Below, piece after piece: positions 1 to 7,385 of a stretch of 64,000 bases of DNA. Positions within the stretch are counted from its first letter, which is position 1. Each line of letters opens with the position of its first letter. This DNA is from Moorella glycerini (GTDB lineage Bacteria; Bacillota; DSM-521; Neomoorellales; Neomoorellaceae), in the NCBI RefSeq assembly GCF_009735625.1, contig NZ_CP046244.1, forward strand, positions 2,604,001 through 2,668,000. Reading direction: 5' to 3'. A program made the translations under genes and the position numbers. Under the pieces are notes generated by a model, which was given only the letters and a program-made list of their open reading frames with translations, was not told where the DNA came from and ran no database searches.

Positions 1-2
1 GG

Positions 3-683
3 CGCCTGGACTTCCTGCAAAAGATTAAACAGCTTTACGAAGCTACCAACTTGCCGGTGCATTACGCGCGGGTGGCCGAACTGCTGGGAGTCAGCAAGTG
101 GAGCGCTTACGAGATGCTGAAAACATTGGAAAAGGAAGGTTTTTTGGCCAGCCAGTACGAAGTGAACCAGGGAGAAAAGTTTCCCGGCCGGGCGATGGTG
201 CTGTTCGCGCCTACCCGCCTGGCTGAGGCGGTGCTGTCAGGGAAAACCCTGGAGGAGAAGGTTCCTGTTAAGGAATGGCGGCAAGTTAAAGAACGGTTGT
301 TGTCCCTGTGCGAAGAACTGAAAAAGAACAATCCCAGGGAATTGATCGAACAACTGATGGCGGAACTGCCCGGCCTGGAACGCCCTTTGATTTTCAGTGC
401 GTATATGATTACTCTCTTGATCGTACTATTGCAAACCCTGAGTGAAAAAAGCATCTCGCTTATCAAAAACGTGGTGATGAATGCGGTCAAGGAGGAAATA
501 GGACTGGCCATATTTGCCGGCGCCGTCTTGGGCAGTATGATGAAAACAGCCACCCAATTTCCACTGCTATCCCAGATTGTCAGCTATATGGGCAGATTTC
601 AGATCAACCTGGCTGAACTCAATAAATCTGAACAAGCACTCCTGATGGACTTCCTGGAGAAGGGGTTGGAAAAAGCAACATAA
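3..683 (+). CDS. HTH-domain transcriptional regulator (5' end outside window)
   Basis: The reading frame is open from the first bases, so the N-terminus lies upstream of the window. The visible start is a winged-helix-like segment with the motifs VAELLGVSKWSAYEMLKTL and LEKEGF, suggesting a DNA-binding regulator of the MarR/DtxR-like size class. A charged helical region follows, then two hydrophobic stretches around visible residues 130-145 and 165-180 that may be dimerisation helices or membrane segments. No effector-binding signature is recognised. It is followed by a phasin-like gene on the same strand. The HTH call is from visible motif character; family and target are unknown. Confidence 0.6.
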   Translation, partial: RLDFLQKIKQLYEATNLPVHYARVAELLGVSKWSAYEMLKTLEKEGFLASQYEVNQGEKFPGRAMVLFAPTRLAEAVLSGKTLEEKVPVKEWRQVKERLLSLCEELKKNNPRELIEQLMAELPGLERPLIFSAYMITLLIVLLQTLSEKSISLIKNVVMNAVKEEIGLAIFAGAVLGSMMKTATQFPLLSQIVSYMGRFQINLAELNKSEQALLMDFLEKGLEKAT

Positions 684-792
684 TTCTCTTGGCAAGATAT
701 TTGGGGATATAGGGGATATTGGCGATACTGGGGTTAACTAATGAGAGATTTGACAGATATTAGCATTACAAAAAATTGAGGAGGAGTAATAC

Positions 793-1092
793 ATGAAAGA
801 ATTGGTACGCAAGGCCTTTGCCCTGGGTTGGGGAGCCATAGCCTTAACCAGGGAAGCGGCGGAAAAATTGGTGGACGAACTGGTGAAAAAAGGGGAAATG
901 GGCCGGGAAGAGGCCAGGGAACTGGTAAATGACCTGCTGGAACGGGGTAAAAAAGAGCGGGAAGAGGTACAAAAAGTCATCCGCCAGGAAATGGAGCGAG
1001 TGCTGGGTGAATTAAACCTGCCCTCCCGGGACGACCTGTTGCGGCTGGAAGAAAAGGTAGACCGGCTGCTACAGCGGGGTGAGGAGAAGTAG
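793..1092 (+). CDS. Phasin-like coiled-coil protein
   Basis: A 99-residue, highly charged and predicted all-helical protein. It starts with a short hydrophobic segment (FALGWGAIALT) and continues with Glu/Lys/Arg-rich heptad-like repeats such as EEARELVNDLLERGKKEREE. This is the pattern of the small phasin / polyhydroxyalkanoate-granule-associated family found across Firmicutes, where the role is often unclear because many members lack PHA synthesis. The ATG is preceded by a strong GAGGAGGAG ribosome-binding site. In related genomes such genes often precede an AarF/UbiB-type kinase gene; here decayed sequence follows instead. Confidence 0.55.
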   Translation: MKELVRKAFALGWGAIALTREAAEKLVDELVKKGEMGREEARELVNDLLERGKKEREEVQKVIRQEMERVLGELNLPSRDDLLRLEEKVDRLLQRGEEK

Positions 1093-1590
1093 GTGAGCCG
1101 CCATAGTGAGGAGGGATTAGCAAAATTTGCACCCCTGCCTCCTCGTCTACTGCCAGCGCCTGGCAATATACGTTGCCTCTTACAGCGCAGAGGGGCGTTA
1201 CCTCTTGCGTTACGGTAAAACGCCCGGTAAAGAATATACCCTCTTCTACGCGCAACTTTAGCCAATTAAAGCGAAGGCCAGCCGGGGTTATAATCGTCGT
1301 CAGGGCGGCCAGGGTCCGTTTCCCTCGTCCGGGAGGAGATGATTTCCCTTTGATCTCCACAACAAGGATACGATCGCCTTTTGCGAAGAAGTGTCAAGGT
1401 CAATTGCAGCCAGCCGGTAATAAATAGCCTCGGCAACTTCATCCAGGGTGTGTTTACATTTTATTATAACGGATGTGGTATAAATTGAAGGGCAGGTGTC
1501 CTCATCCAGGAAATTTCCCCGGATAACATTGGCACCGGCGGCAGACCGCTTTCCGAATTACACACTTATCGGTAGACTTGAGGTGGGAAT
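1093..1590. other. Gene-free stretch with decayed coding fragments
   Basis: About 500 bases without an intact gene. On the plus strand, 1127-1261 reads as about 44 in-frame codons (ending RYGKTPGKEYTLFYAQL) that look like a protein tail. On the minus strand, 1560 down to about 1360 reads as SIYTTSVIIKCKHTLDEV and AEAIYYRLAAIDLD, then appears to shift frame into DRILVVEIKGK. I do not recognise the families. An extended -10-like TGGTATAAA near 1470 could serve the next gene. The picture is of gene remnants rather than a regulatory region. Confidence 0.3.
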
Positions 1591-2589
1591 ATGGCTGCCG
1601 GTAAAATAGTTGAATTTAAAGAGGGATATTCTAAATATTTGCTGGGCCTTTTGCTGGTATTATTATTGAGCTGGCTGGGCCTCAACCTGGCGGGCGATTT
1701 TAACCTGACACGCCTCATCCAGGGCTGGCAACTCATGGATCTCCCCCTAGTCATTGGGGCCTGCCTGTTGACCGCCAGCCTGTGGCTGATAGAAACCTTA
1801 AGGATGCAGGTTCTATTAAGGTTGGCCGGCACCAGGCTGTCGTTCTTTAAAGTCCTACAGGTTAACCTGGCCTTTGCTTTTGCCGGGGCGGTAACCCCGG
1901 CAGGGATGGGGGCTACACCGGCCCTGGTTTATTTTTTCTTCCGCCAGGGGGTAAAATTGGAAGCTGCCATGGCTGTGGCTACGGCCAGGATGCTGTTAAG
2001 CATGCTTTTTTTCGCCATCGTCAATCCCCTGGTGCTTTTCCTCTTGCGTAAAGAATTGGGTTTATCACCCCTGGTGGTCAAATTAACTCTAACCGGGGTG
2101 ATAAGTGTATCTTTACTGGGGCTGGGTTTTATCTTTATGTCCCTGCAAATCCAGAGAATTGCTTTTCTGCTTAAACCCCTCCTACCGGAGCGTTGGGGCC
2201 AGCCTTTTTATGACACAGCCGTTTCTTTCCGTAACGCCTGGAGCCGGTTACTTGTTGCCAGGGAGCCCCTGGCCCTGATTGCTTTGAGTCTACTAACCAT
2301 GCTCTACTGGGCCGGATTTTTTACCATTGGCTGGCTCCTGGCCCTGGACCTGGGGGCCACCATCTCCTGGACGGTAATGGTAGGGCGGCAAATGATTTTA
2401 TATTTCCTGCTTTCCTGTTTGCCCTTGCCCGGTGGCAGCGGTATAGCCGAGATGGGCTACAGGGCTTTGTTTGCCCATGCCGTAGTACCTGGGTACGCCG
2501 GCATCCTGGTGGCCTGGTGGCGCTTTTTAACGTTTTACATAAATTTAATTATCGGCGGCCTGGTTTTCTGGCGGTTGGTGAAGACGTAA
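1591..2589 (+). CDS. YbhN/UPF0104-type integral membrane protein (LPG synthase TM-region family)
   Basis: A 332-residue polytopic membrane protein with about eight hydrophobic segments. It resembles the lysylphosphatidylglycerol synthase transmembrane-region family (PF03706): charged residues between early helices (LWLIETLRMQVLLRLAG), a GAVTPAGMGATPALVYFFFRQGV loop and a late LPGGSGIAEMGY motif. Members are flippase-like membrane proteins, and many free-standing ones have no assigned substrate. The soluble C-terminal aminoacyl-transferase domain of MprF is absent. The ATG follows GAGGTGGG at normal spacing. No operon partner remains, because the downstream sequence is a decayed permease. Confidence 0.75.
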   Translation: MAAGKIVEFKEGYSKYLLGLLLVLLLSWLGLNLAGDFNLTRLIQGWQLMDLPLVIGACLLTASLWLIETLRMQVLLRLAGTRLSFFKVLQVNLAFAFAGAVTPAGMGATPALVYFFFRQGVKLEAAMAVATARMLLSMLFFAIVNPLVLFLLRKELGLSPLVVKLTLTGVISVSLLGLGFIFMSLQIQRIAFLLKPLLPERWGQPFYDTAVSFRNAWSRLLVAREPLALIALSLLTMLYWAGFFTIGWLLALDLGATISWTVMVGRQMILYFLLSCLPLPGGSGIAEMGYRALFAHAVVPGYAGILVAWWRFLTFYINLIIGGLVFWRLVKT

Positions 2590-2630
2590 ATCAAGGGCTC
2601 TTCGGGATATATGCTTGTGGCTTAACCTAT

Positions 2631-2877
2631 AACCTGGTCCTGAACCTGGCCGGCGGCGTGATCGGGATGCTCGCCGGCCTTACCAGCAACCGCCTGGTTT
2701 CCCGCCTGGCCGGCAGTCATCGCCCCGGCCTCTATCCTGCTGGCCATGGGCTTTGCGGTCCTGGTGGGGATATTCTTTGGCTACTACCTGGCCCGCAAGG
2801 CCGCCACTGCCAACCCCATCGAAGCCCTGCGCTATGAGTGGGCTAAAAAAAGTAGCCCCCTGCAGCCTTACAGTTAA
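2631..2877 (+). pseudogene. Remnant of FtsX/MacB-type ABC permease C-terminus
   Basis: Two frames together encode the last transmembrane portion of an FtsX/MacB-like permease. The first (from 2631) reads LNLAGGVIGMLAGLTSNRLV. The second (about 2717 to the TAA at 2875-2877) reads VIAPASILLAMGFAVLVGIF followed by FGYYLARKAATANPIEALRYE, the family-typical ending. A frameshift near 2715 separates them and everything upstream is missing. It is therefore a 5'-deleted, frameshifted pseudogene. Confidence 0.75.
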
Positions 2878-3042
2878 CTTATTTTATCATGATGGTATGA
2901 TATTAACTTCTATAACTAATTTTGCCGGTTCGTTTGCTAACAACAAGACTTCTCTGCAGAGCGATCTCAGGCTGACCAACAAGCCCAAGAGTAAATAATT
3001 TAGGCCTCTAAATGGGGTCTTTTCTTTTTTCACCGCCTTAGC

Positions 3043-3069
3043 AGGAACTCCCGTGTCTTTCGGCGAATA
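3043..3069 (+). promoter_or_regulatory. Sigma-H-like promoter, comM copy A
   Basis: AGGAACT (3043-3049) and GAATA (3065-3069) are separated by 15 bases. This matches the sigma-H layout known from Bacillus subtilis (AGGAWWT, then GAAT). The same arrangement precedes the intact comM at 20020-20045. It is a sequence match only. Confidence 0.45.
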
Positions 3070-3106
3070 GCAAAAGTTGGGTAGAAAACCACCGGGGGGG
3101 TCAGTC

Positions 3107-3271
3107 ATGCTAGCCATTGTCAATTCCGTCGTCCTGGTAGGCCTGGAGGGCCAAAGTGTACGGGTGGAGGTCGATATTAGCAGCGGATTGCCCGTTTGTG
3201 AGAGTGTTGGTCAAATTTTATATACGAAATGTTTACCTGAAAACCAGAAGCTTCAAGGTAAACAAAGATGA
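3107..3271 (+). pseudogene. comM': Truncated comM/yifB 5' fragment, copy A
   Basis: The first 38 or so codons (MLAIVNSVVLVGLEGQSVRV and onward to LPVC) match the start of the intact comM at 20083. After VCESVG the sequence leaves the comM frame and continues as QILYTKCLPENQK to a TGA at 3269-3271. Upstream homology to the intact gene includes the sigma-H-like promoter. Copy B at 18711 diverges at exactly the same codon and shares the next bases (GGTCAAATT), so A and B derive from one rearranged ancestor rather than independent truncations. Confidence 0.8.
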
Positions 3272-3354
3272 TGACTACAGGGGGTTATCCCGTTCGTCGT
3301 AGATTTTCGGGACGGCCATTTTCGCGATTTTTAAGCGCTTTGCATGGTGATGGA

Positions 3355-3489
3355 TTATTCTGGGAACAACTTCTTGCACATCGCATCCTTCAGTATGGAC
3401 AGTTCACGATAGCCGTTAATCCGGTGGAAACCTTTTTCAGCCTCGAGATAAGAAGCTGCCATCCAGCGAAGTATCTGCTCGCCGTTTTG
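3355..3489 (-). pseudogene. C-terminal fragment of an IS transposase
   Basis: On the minus strand this reads GEQILRWMAASYLEAEKGF, then HRINGYRELSILKDAMC and a stop (TAA, complement of 3355-3357). It has the character of the C-terminal tail of a DDE transposase. The frame is closed by TAG at 3490-3492, exactly where the neighbouring DsrE fragment begins, so the insertion or a deletion next to it probably removed the DsrE N-terminus. The IS family was not determined. Confidence 0.5.
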
Positions 3490-3490
3490 C

Positions 3491-3747
3491 TACCTCTTAA
3501 CTTTGTTTGGGCAAGGAAATGCTGACATCAAAGTAGTGGCCAACGGTGAGGCGGTTTCTATTTTCGGGAACAGGTGTCTCTTTGCCGGAGGTGACGGTCG
3601 GGGGGCAAGCTGCGGGACAGCTAATGGGTCGCTGGTGGAGCAGATGAAGAAGTTATCGCAGATGGGAGTAAACTTTGTAGCGTGTCGGAACGCTCTTAAA
3701 GGTCAGTCTATCGACGAGGACAGCCTCCCCAACTTTCTGATAGTTGT
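3491..3747 (+). pseudogene. DsrE-family protein, 5'-deleted first part (interrupted by transposon)
   Basis: It reads LFGQGNADIKVVANGEAV, then MKKLSQMGVNFVACRNALKG and IDEDSLPNFLIV, typical of small cytoplasmic DsrE/DsrF-like sulfur-relay proteins, whose members carry a conserved Cys in the FVACRNAL segment. About 20-25 N-terminal residues are missing because of the adjoining transposase fragment. At codon GT|A the gene is cut by a transposon at 3748. The remaining codons resume in frame after the element at 7082, so it was one gene before insertion. Confidence 0.85.
3742..3747. repeat. Target-site duplication, left (AGTTGT)
   Basis: AGTTGT directly abuts the left terminal TGTCATTTAGCA. The identical hexamer AGTTGT follows the right end at 7076-7081. 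Removing the element with one hexamer copy restores the DsrE reading frame, which makes this a true insertion scar. Confidence 0.85.
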
Positions 3748-3765
3748 TGTCATTTAGCATATTAA
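3748..3765 (+). repeat. Left terminal inverted repeat and outer repeat L1
   Basis: TGTCATTTAGCA pairs with 7064-7075. It overlaps outer subterminal repeat L1, TTTAGCATATTAA (3753-3765). Confidence 0.8.
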
Positions 3766-3860
3766 ATTAACCACCGTTTTTCAAATTAAAGTAACTCACG
3801 CCGCCGGCACAAACTGCAAGATTATCAAATTACAGCACCCCAAATTCTCAGGAATTGCAC

Positions 3861-3873
3861 ATTAGCACAATAA
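3861..3873 (+). repeat. Inner subterminal repeat L2
   Basis: ATTAGCACAATAA, in the same orientation relative to the end as L1 and about 108 bases further in. It is a likely second transposase binding site. Confidence 0.55.
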
Positions 3874-3882
3874 AAGCCACAA

Positions 3883-3904
3883 AGAAAAAAGCCGCTCAAC
3901 GCGG
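3883..3904 (-). terminator. Rho-independent terminator of the transposon operon
   Basis: On the minus strand a GCCGC/GCGGC stem with a 5-base loop is followed by a run of T. It lies directly after the stop codon of the last transposon gene. Confidence 0.75.
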
Positions 3905-3905
3905 C

Positions 3906-4217
3906 CTAAAAAGAAGGGGCCTTGAACCGTTCCGCCAATTTTTTATCAAGGGCAGCCAGGCGTTTTCTCTGGAAATCAAATCCTTGTTCCAGTTGCAACT
4001 GGCAAATAAAGCTGTAATAATGGGGTTCCTCGCGGGCGGTATAGAAAGACTCCAGGTATTTTAGCAATTCAGCGTAAAGGTCGCGGGCGAAATCCAATAC
4101 CGGGCGTTCCAATTCCTCACCGTAGGACCCAAAAGTATTCGCCCAGAGGACGAAAGCCAGGATCTCCAGGAGACTTTCCACGTCTCTGGGGGAAGCAAGC
4201 TTAAGCATAGCCACCAC
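3906..4217 (-). CDS. Small helical protein, last gene of transposon operon
   Basis: A 103-residue, mostly helical acidic protein (SPRDVESLLEILAFVLWANTF and EPHYYSFICQLQLEQGFDFQ are the clearest stretches). I do not recognise a family. It starts 2 bases after the ATPase stop; GTG at 4217 and ATG at 4208 are both possible. The tight coupling and the terminator just downstream make it a constant part of the element rather than cargo. By position it could be an accessory or target-immunity factor, but nothing in the sequence proves this. Confidence 0.6.
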   Translation of the reverse strand: MVAMLKLASPRDVESLLEILAFVLWANTFGSYGEELERPVLDFARDLYAELLKYLESFYTAREEPHYYSFICQLQLEQGFDFQRKRLAALDKKLAERFKAPSF

Positions 4218-4219
4218 CC

Positions 4220-5020
4220 TTAGAGGCCAATTTCGGCAGCTGCCTGGCGGACCACATCAGCACTAATCAGCTGGGCTTTAAGCTGGGCGCCCCAGAGGAG
4301 GGAAGTCAGGGCCAGGTTGTTCACCAGGCGCGGCCAGCCGCGGGAGCGAGAAGCGATGGCCTCGACGGCAGGCGGCTCAAATAAAGGCCTGGTAGCCCCC
4401 ACCAGGGATAAATGGTGCTCCAGGTAGGCGCCCACCTCCTCACGGTTTAAAGGTTCCACCTGGAAGCGAACCACCAGGCGTTGGGCCAGAGACTGGGTCT
4501 GGTTCAACTCCAAGCGGCTCAACAAAAAAGGCAAGCCGGCCAGGACCAGGATAAAAGGATTAAAGGCGTCCATGGCGAAATTAAAGAGCAGGGCCAGGTC
4601 CAGCAGGAATTTGGGGTTAGCCAGGTGCATCTCATCCAGGATGAAGACGGGCGTAATCTTTTTATCCCGGAAGAACACCTGGACCGCCTGCTGGATCTGG
4701 TGAAAAAGGTCAATCTTGCGGAAAGACGGTTCTTCCCCCAGGCCCCGGGCCAAACCGCGGTAAAAATCCATGACCGTCCCTGTGGCCAGGGGCAAATAAA
4801 TAACCTTAAAGAGGGCCGGGTTTAAATTAGCACAAAAGACCCGCAAGGCAAAGGTCTTACCGGCTCCCGGTTCCCCCACCAGGACCCCCATGCCCCGGAC
4901 GCGGGATAAATACTCCAGCCGGGCCCTCGTTTCTTTTAAACTGCAGGAAAGGAAGGCATCCTGGGGTTTTAGCTCCTTGCCAAAAGGAGCCCCTTTTAAG
5001 CCATAAAAAGCCTGGTACAT
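4220..5020 (-). CDS. AAA ATPase transposition regulator (TniB/TnsC/ExeA-like)
   Basis: A 266-residue P-loop ATPase with Walker A GEPGAGKT near residue 50 and Walker B VFILDEMH near residue 135, followed by a lid-type domain (LNREEVGAYLEHHL). The N-terminal MYQAFYGLKGAPFG is typical of the ExeA/TniB-like group that assists DDE transposases in target capture. The ATG at 5020 was chosen because GGAGGGGG lies just upstream and the transposase stop (5022-5024) is one base away. A longer frame exists but overlaps the transposase. Expected role: ATP-dependent activation of the transposase and choice of target DNA. Confidence 0.85.
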   Translation of the reverse strand: MYQAFYGLKGAPFGKELKPQDAFLSCSLKETRARLEYLSRVRGMGVLVGEPGAGKTFALRVFCANLNPALFKVIYLPLATGTVMDFYRGLARGLGEEPSFRKIDLFHQIQQAVQVFFRDKKITPVFILDEMHLANPKFLLDLALLFNFAMDAFNPFILVLAGLPFLLSRLELNQTQSLAQRLVVRFQVEPLNREEVGAYLEHHLSLVGATRPLFEPPAVEAIASRSRGWPRLVNNLALTSLLWGAQLKAQLISADVVRQAAAEIGL

Positions 5021-5021
5021 T

Positions 5022-6278
5022 CTAGTTTTGGCCCCCTCCCTGTAAGCTGGCAAAAGAAAGTTTGCTCTCCCGCTTTGCCCGGGCGTTAACACTGAGCGCC
5101 ACCGGCTGTGCCACCGCCACCTCTTTACCGGCCACAAAAATCAAGACCCGCTCCAGTTTTTCCGGGTCAAAGCGCACCTCCACCCGGTTGCCGATAAATT
5201 GAGGCGGCACCTCAAAAAGGCGCTTGTTAATGGAGATAGTAGCATCATGATGTACCCGCCGTTCCTCCCGCTTGAAAAAAAGCGGCTCCAGAACAGCCGG
5301 GTCGCTCACCATCTTAACCTGGCTGAACTGGGACATAAACTTATCCAGGGGGCTCATACCCAAAGCACTGTGGACCTGGCGGTGATAATCTTCCTCCAGC
5401 CACTGCCAGAAAGAGCGGTTCAAGTTATCCAGAGATTTAAGGTGTTCATCTTTAACCAGGGGCAAGAAACGCTGCCTGACGGTCAAGAAGAACCTTTCGA
5501 TCTTACCCTTGCTCTGCGGGTCATAGGGTTTAGTATTGATCAAGGCTATCCCCAGGGCCGCGCAGGCCAGCTGCAGCTGCTCCGAACGATAGATTTTACC
5601 ATTATCCACGTAGACCATCTGCGGAATGCCCCGGCGTAAGATAGCCTCCTTGAAGACCACCTTCAAAGACTCAAACTTCTCGGAAGTAAAAAACTGGGCA
5701 AAAGTCACCAGGCGGGAACAATCATCGATAAAAGCAAAGAGGAAAGTAGCCACCTTTTTGTTGCCAACGCGAAGGTAAGGCCCGGCCGCCACATCCCCCT
5801 GCCAGAGGGTATTCACCGTATCATAGGCAAAGCGTTTCCGTTCCGGCTCCCGCCGCATCTCCCGGCCTAAAAGCCCCCTGGATTTCAGGAAACGGTAAAT
5901 GGTAGCGTAAGAAACGGCGTCCGGTAAAATAACACCTTTAGCCACCAGTTGTTCATAAAAGACAGAAGCCGGACAGGAACGCTCCTCCTGGCGCAGGGCC
6001 AGGAGTTGCTCCTGTAACTCCGGGGATAAGGCCCGCGGCCTTCCCCGGTCAGAACGCCTTTTCGGTTTTAACCCCTCAAACCCCTCGCGGCGGTAATCCC
6101 TGAGCCAGCTGGCAATGGTCTGGGGGCTATAGTCGCAGAGGCCATAATACGGTACTTCATGGGGTCTGGCCGTAATACTCTCCAGGTAGGCCTTCCTGCT
6201 GGCTACCTGACCCTGCAACAACGGCGCAATCAAGCTAAAGCGAAAAAGAGCGATATTTTCCCGGTCCTTCTCGTCCAT
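5022..6278 (-). CDS. DDE transposase/integrase (rve fold, TniA/TnsB-like)
   Basis: A 418-residue transposase. It has an N-terminal helix-turn-helix region (YSPQTIASWLRDYRREGFEGL) and a basic linker (KPKRRSDRGRPRAL). The rve catalytic core has D near 163 (WQGDVAAG), D near 225 (MVYVDNGK) and E near 261 (PQSKGKIERFF); the last two are separated by 35 residues as in D-D-35-E enzymes. A C-terminal beta domain follows. It is shorter than classical TniA. The start ATG at 6278 has GGGGAGGGG upstream; the frame is open to 6320 but that extension lacks a good site. It should bind the terminal repeats and carry out strand transfer. Confidence 0.9.
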   Translation of the reverse strand: MDEKDRENIALFRFSLIAPLLQGQVASRKAYLESITARPHEVPYYGLCDYSPQTIASWLRDYRREGFEGLKPKRRSDRGRPRALSPELQEQLLALRQEERSCPASVFYEQLVAKGVILPDAVSYATIYRFLKSRGLLGREMRREPERKRFAYDTVNTLWQGDVAAGPYLRVGNKKVATFLFAFIDDCSRLVTFAQFFTSEKFESLKVVFKEAILRRGIPQMVYVDNGKIYRSEQLQLACAALGIALINTKPYDPQSKGKIERFFLTVRQRFLPLVKDEHLKSLDNLNRSFWQWLEEDYHRQVHSALGMSPLDKFMSQFSQVKMVSDPAVLEPLFFKREERRVHHDATISINKRLFEVPPQFIGNRVEVRFDPEKLERVLIFVAGKEVAVAQPVALSVNARAKRESKLSFASLQGGGQN

Positions 6279-6420
6279 CACAACCCCTCCCCAGGATTTA
6301 AGGTTAACCGGTCCGGTCATTTACCAGTTTAACCTTAACCTGTCCCCCAGGACAGGCAAAAGGTGTGTGGTGGCTAATGTAGCAGGGAGGCTTTACGGAA
6401 CCGGGGAAAGCATGGTAAAA

Positions 6421-6951
6421 TTAATTAGCCATAAAATTGCGCCGGAAATGATTATGGAACCTTTGGGAAAAGGTTTCGGCGTTGGGGAACGCGGCAATCA
6501 TTTCCAGCAATTTTATGGCCCTTTGTTTAAATTCCGGCGGGATTATTTCCTGGTAACCCTGCTCCCGGAAGAAGGCCTGGATGCAATTCATGTTCTTCGC
6601 CCAACGGCGGCGGTAGAACTGGAGCAGCTGGTAGTAAATAAGGAGGCGGGCCTTGGAGAAGAAATATATGAGACAGTCCAGAATGAACTTAAGGGAATAC
6701 TGGTAATACGGCAGGAGAAAGGAAGGCAAAAGAGAGAAGGTGTGCCGGCAGGAGCGGCACCAAAAGCGGCAGATGGGCAGCTGTAGCCACTTTTCCGAGT
6801 CACTACCGGCATTACGCCAGTAAAAACCATGCCGCTTTAGAGCCTGCCGGGCCATACAGATAGGGCAAGACTCTATGACGGGAAACTCATTTTTCTTACC
6901 CCGGGCAGCATAATCCTCCAGGGAAATACCGAAATTGTATACCAGTTGCAT
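6421..6951 (-). CDS. Zinc-ribbon protein of transposon (DUF6431-like)
   Basis: A 176-residue protein with a Cys4 zinc-ribbon pattern: CPIC near residue 30 and WCRSC near residue 65, followed by RHTFSLLPSFLLPY and a helical C-terminal half. It resembles proteins annotated DUF6431 that often neighbour such transposases (recalled, not searched). It is the first gene of the transposon operon, about 140 bases before the transposase. A target-selecting DNA-binding role analogous to TniQ is a guess from position and zinc ribbon. GGGGGG precedes the ATG at 6951. Confidence 0.6.
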   Translation of the reverse strand: MQLVYNFGISLEDYAARGKKNEFPVIESCPICMARQALKRHGFYWRNAGSDSEKWLQLPICRFWCRSCRHTFSLLPSFLLPYYQYSLKFILDCLIYFFSKARLLIYYQLLQFYRRRWAKNMNCIQAFFREQGYQEIIPPEFKQRAIKLLEMIAAFPNAETFSQRFHNHFRRNFMAN

Positions 6952-6966
6952 AAACAGCCCCCCAGA

Positions 6967-6979
6967 ATAATTTGCTAAA
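6967..6979 (-). repeat. Inner subterminal repeat R2
   Basis: Complement of TTTAGCAAATTAT, about 90 bases inside the right end and in the same orientation relative to the tip as R1 (7058-7070). Confidence 0.55.
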
Positions 6980-6988
6980 ATTATATCA
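6980..6988 (-). promoter_or_regulatory. Extended -10 promoter of transposon operon
   Basis: TGATATAAT on the minus strand, about 30 bases before the zinc-ribbon gene. It matches an extended -10 (TGnTATAAT), with a weak -35. It lies within the right-end repeats, so transposase binding there could autoregulate the operon (inference). Confidence 0.4.
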
Positions 6989-7057
6989 CTTTGGGGGAAC
7001 TGTTACATGTTATCTCGATATTTTAAATTGATAAAGTTAGGACTAGTTTTAAGGATG

Positions 7058-7075
7058 ATAGTGTGCTAAATGACA
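7058..7075 (-). repeat. Right terminal inverted repeat and outer repeat R1
   Basis: Read on the minus strand: TGTCATTTAGCA followed by CACTAT. It pairs with the left end at 3748. Confidence 0.8.
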
Positions 7076-7145
7076 AGTTGTACCGGCCGGCATAACAGAA
7101 ATTGCTAAGAAACAGGCTGCAGGGTATGCCTACATCAAGCCCTGA
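7076..7145 (+). pseudogene. DsrE-family protein, C-terminal part after transposon
   Basis: The first six bases are the second copy of the AGTTGT duplication. From 7082 the sequence completes the interrupted valine codon and reads PAGITEIAKKQAAGYAYIKP to TGA at 7143-7145. The ending ...VVPAG...GYAYIKP is the usual C-terminus of small DsrE proteins. It is in perfect register with 3491-3747. Confidence 0.85.
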
Positions 7146-7162
7146 TTATGTGTCCGCATGGA

Positions 7163-7188
7163 GGGGAAGTGAGAAACTTCCCCTTTTT
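7163..7188 (+). terminator. Terminator of the former dsrE-like gene
   Basis: GGGGAAGT and ACTTCCCC form an 8-bp stem followed by TTTTT, 18 bases after the DsrE stop codon. Confidence 0.8.
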
Positions 7189-7385
7189 GTAACTCGATCG
7201 TACGGTAACAAAAAAGAGGGGCCCGACCCAGCATAATATAGGAGGCCAATAAAATCGATGGAAGGAATTGTAGATTCTAACCCCCTAATTTTGGACATCA
7301 GGCACAAAATACGGTTATATCGTTTTCGGCTCTGATTTCCGAATACCCTGGTTTATTCCTGGTTGTCGAGGCCGTTTCATCTTGA
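7189..7385. other. Spacer with a possible 25-codon ORF
   Basis: An ATG at 7258 follows TAGGAGG and opens 25 codons (MEGIVDSNPLILDIRHKI...) to TGA at 7333-7335. It is unrecognised and may be the head of a lost gene. Nothing else is evident. Confidence 0.2.

Larger units (their letters stand above)
3748..7075. mobile_element. Tn5053/Tn7-like transposon, 3328 bp, four genes
   Basis: The element is bounded by inverted repeats TGTCATTTAGCA (3748-3759) and its complement TGCTAAATGACA (7064-7075), and flanked by a 6-bp AGTTGT duplication. TGTCA termini are typical of the Tn5053/Tn402 (TniA) group. A 13-bp motif close to TTTAGCANANTAT occurs twice at each end, inward from the tip (3753-3765, 3861-3873, 6967-6979, 7058-7070), like transposase binding sites of Tn7/Mu-type elements. 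The minus-strand operon encodes a zinc-ribbon protein, a DDE transposase, an AAA ATPase and a small helical protein. No resolvase or TniQ-like gene is visible and there is no passenger cargo. Confidence 0.85.
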
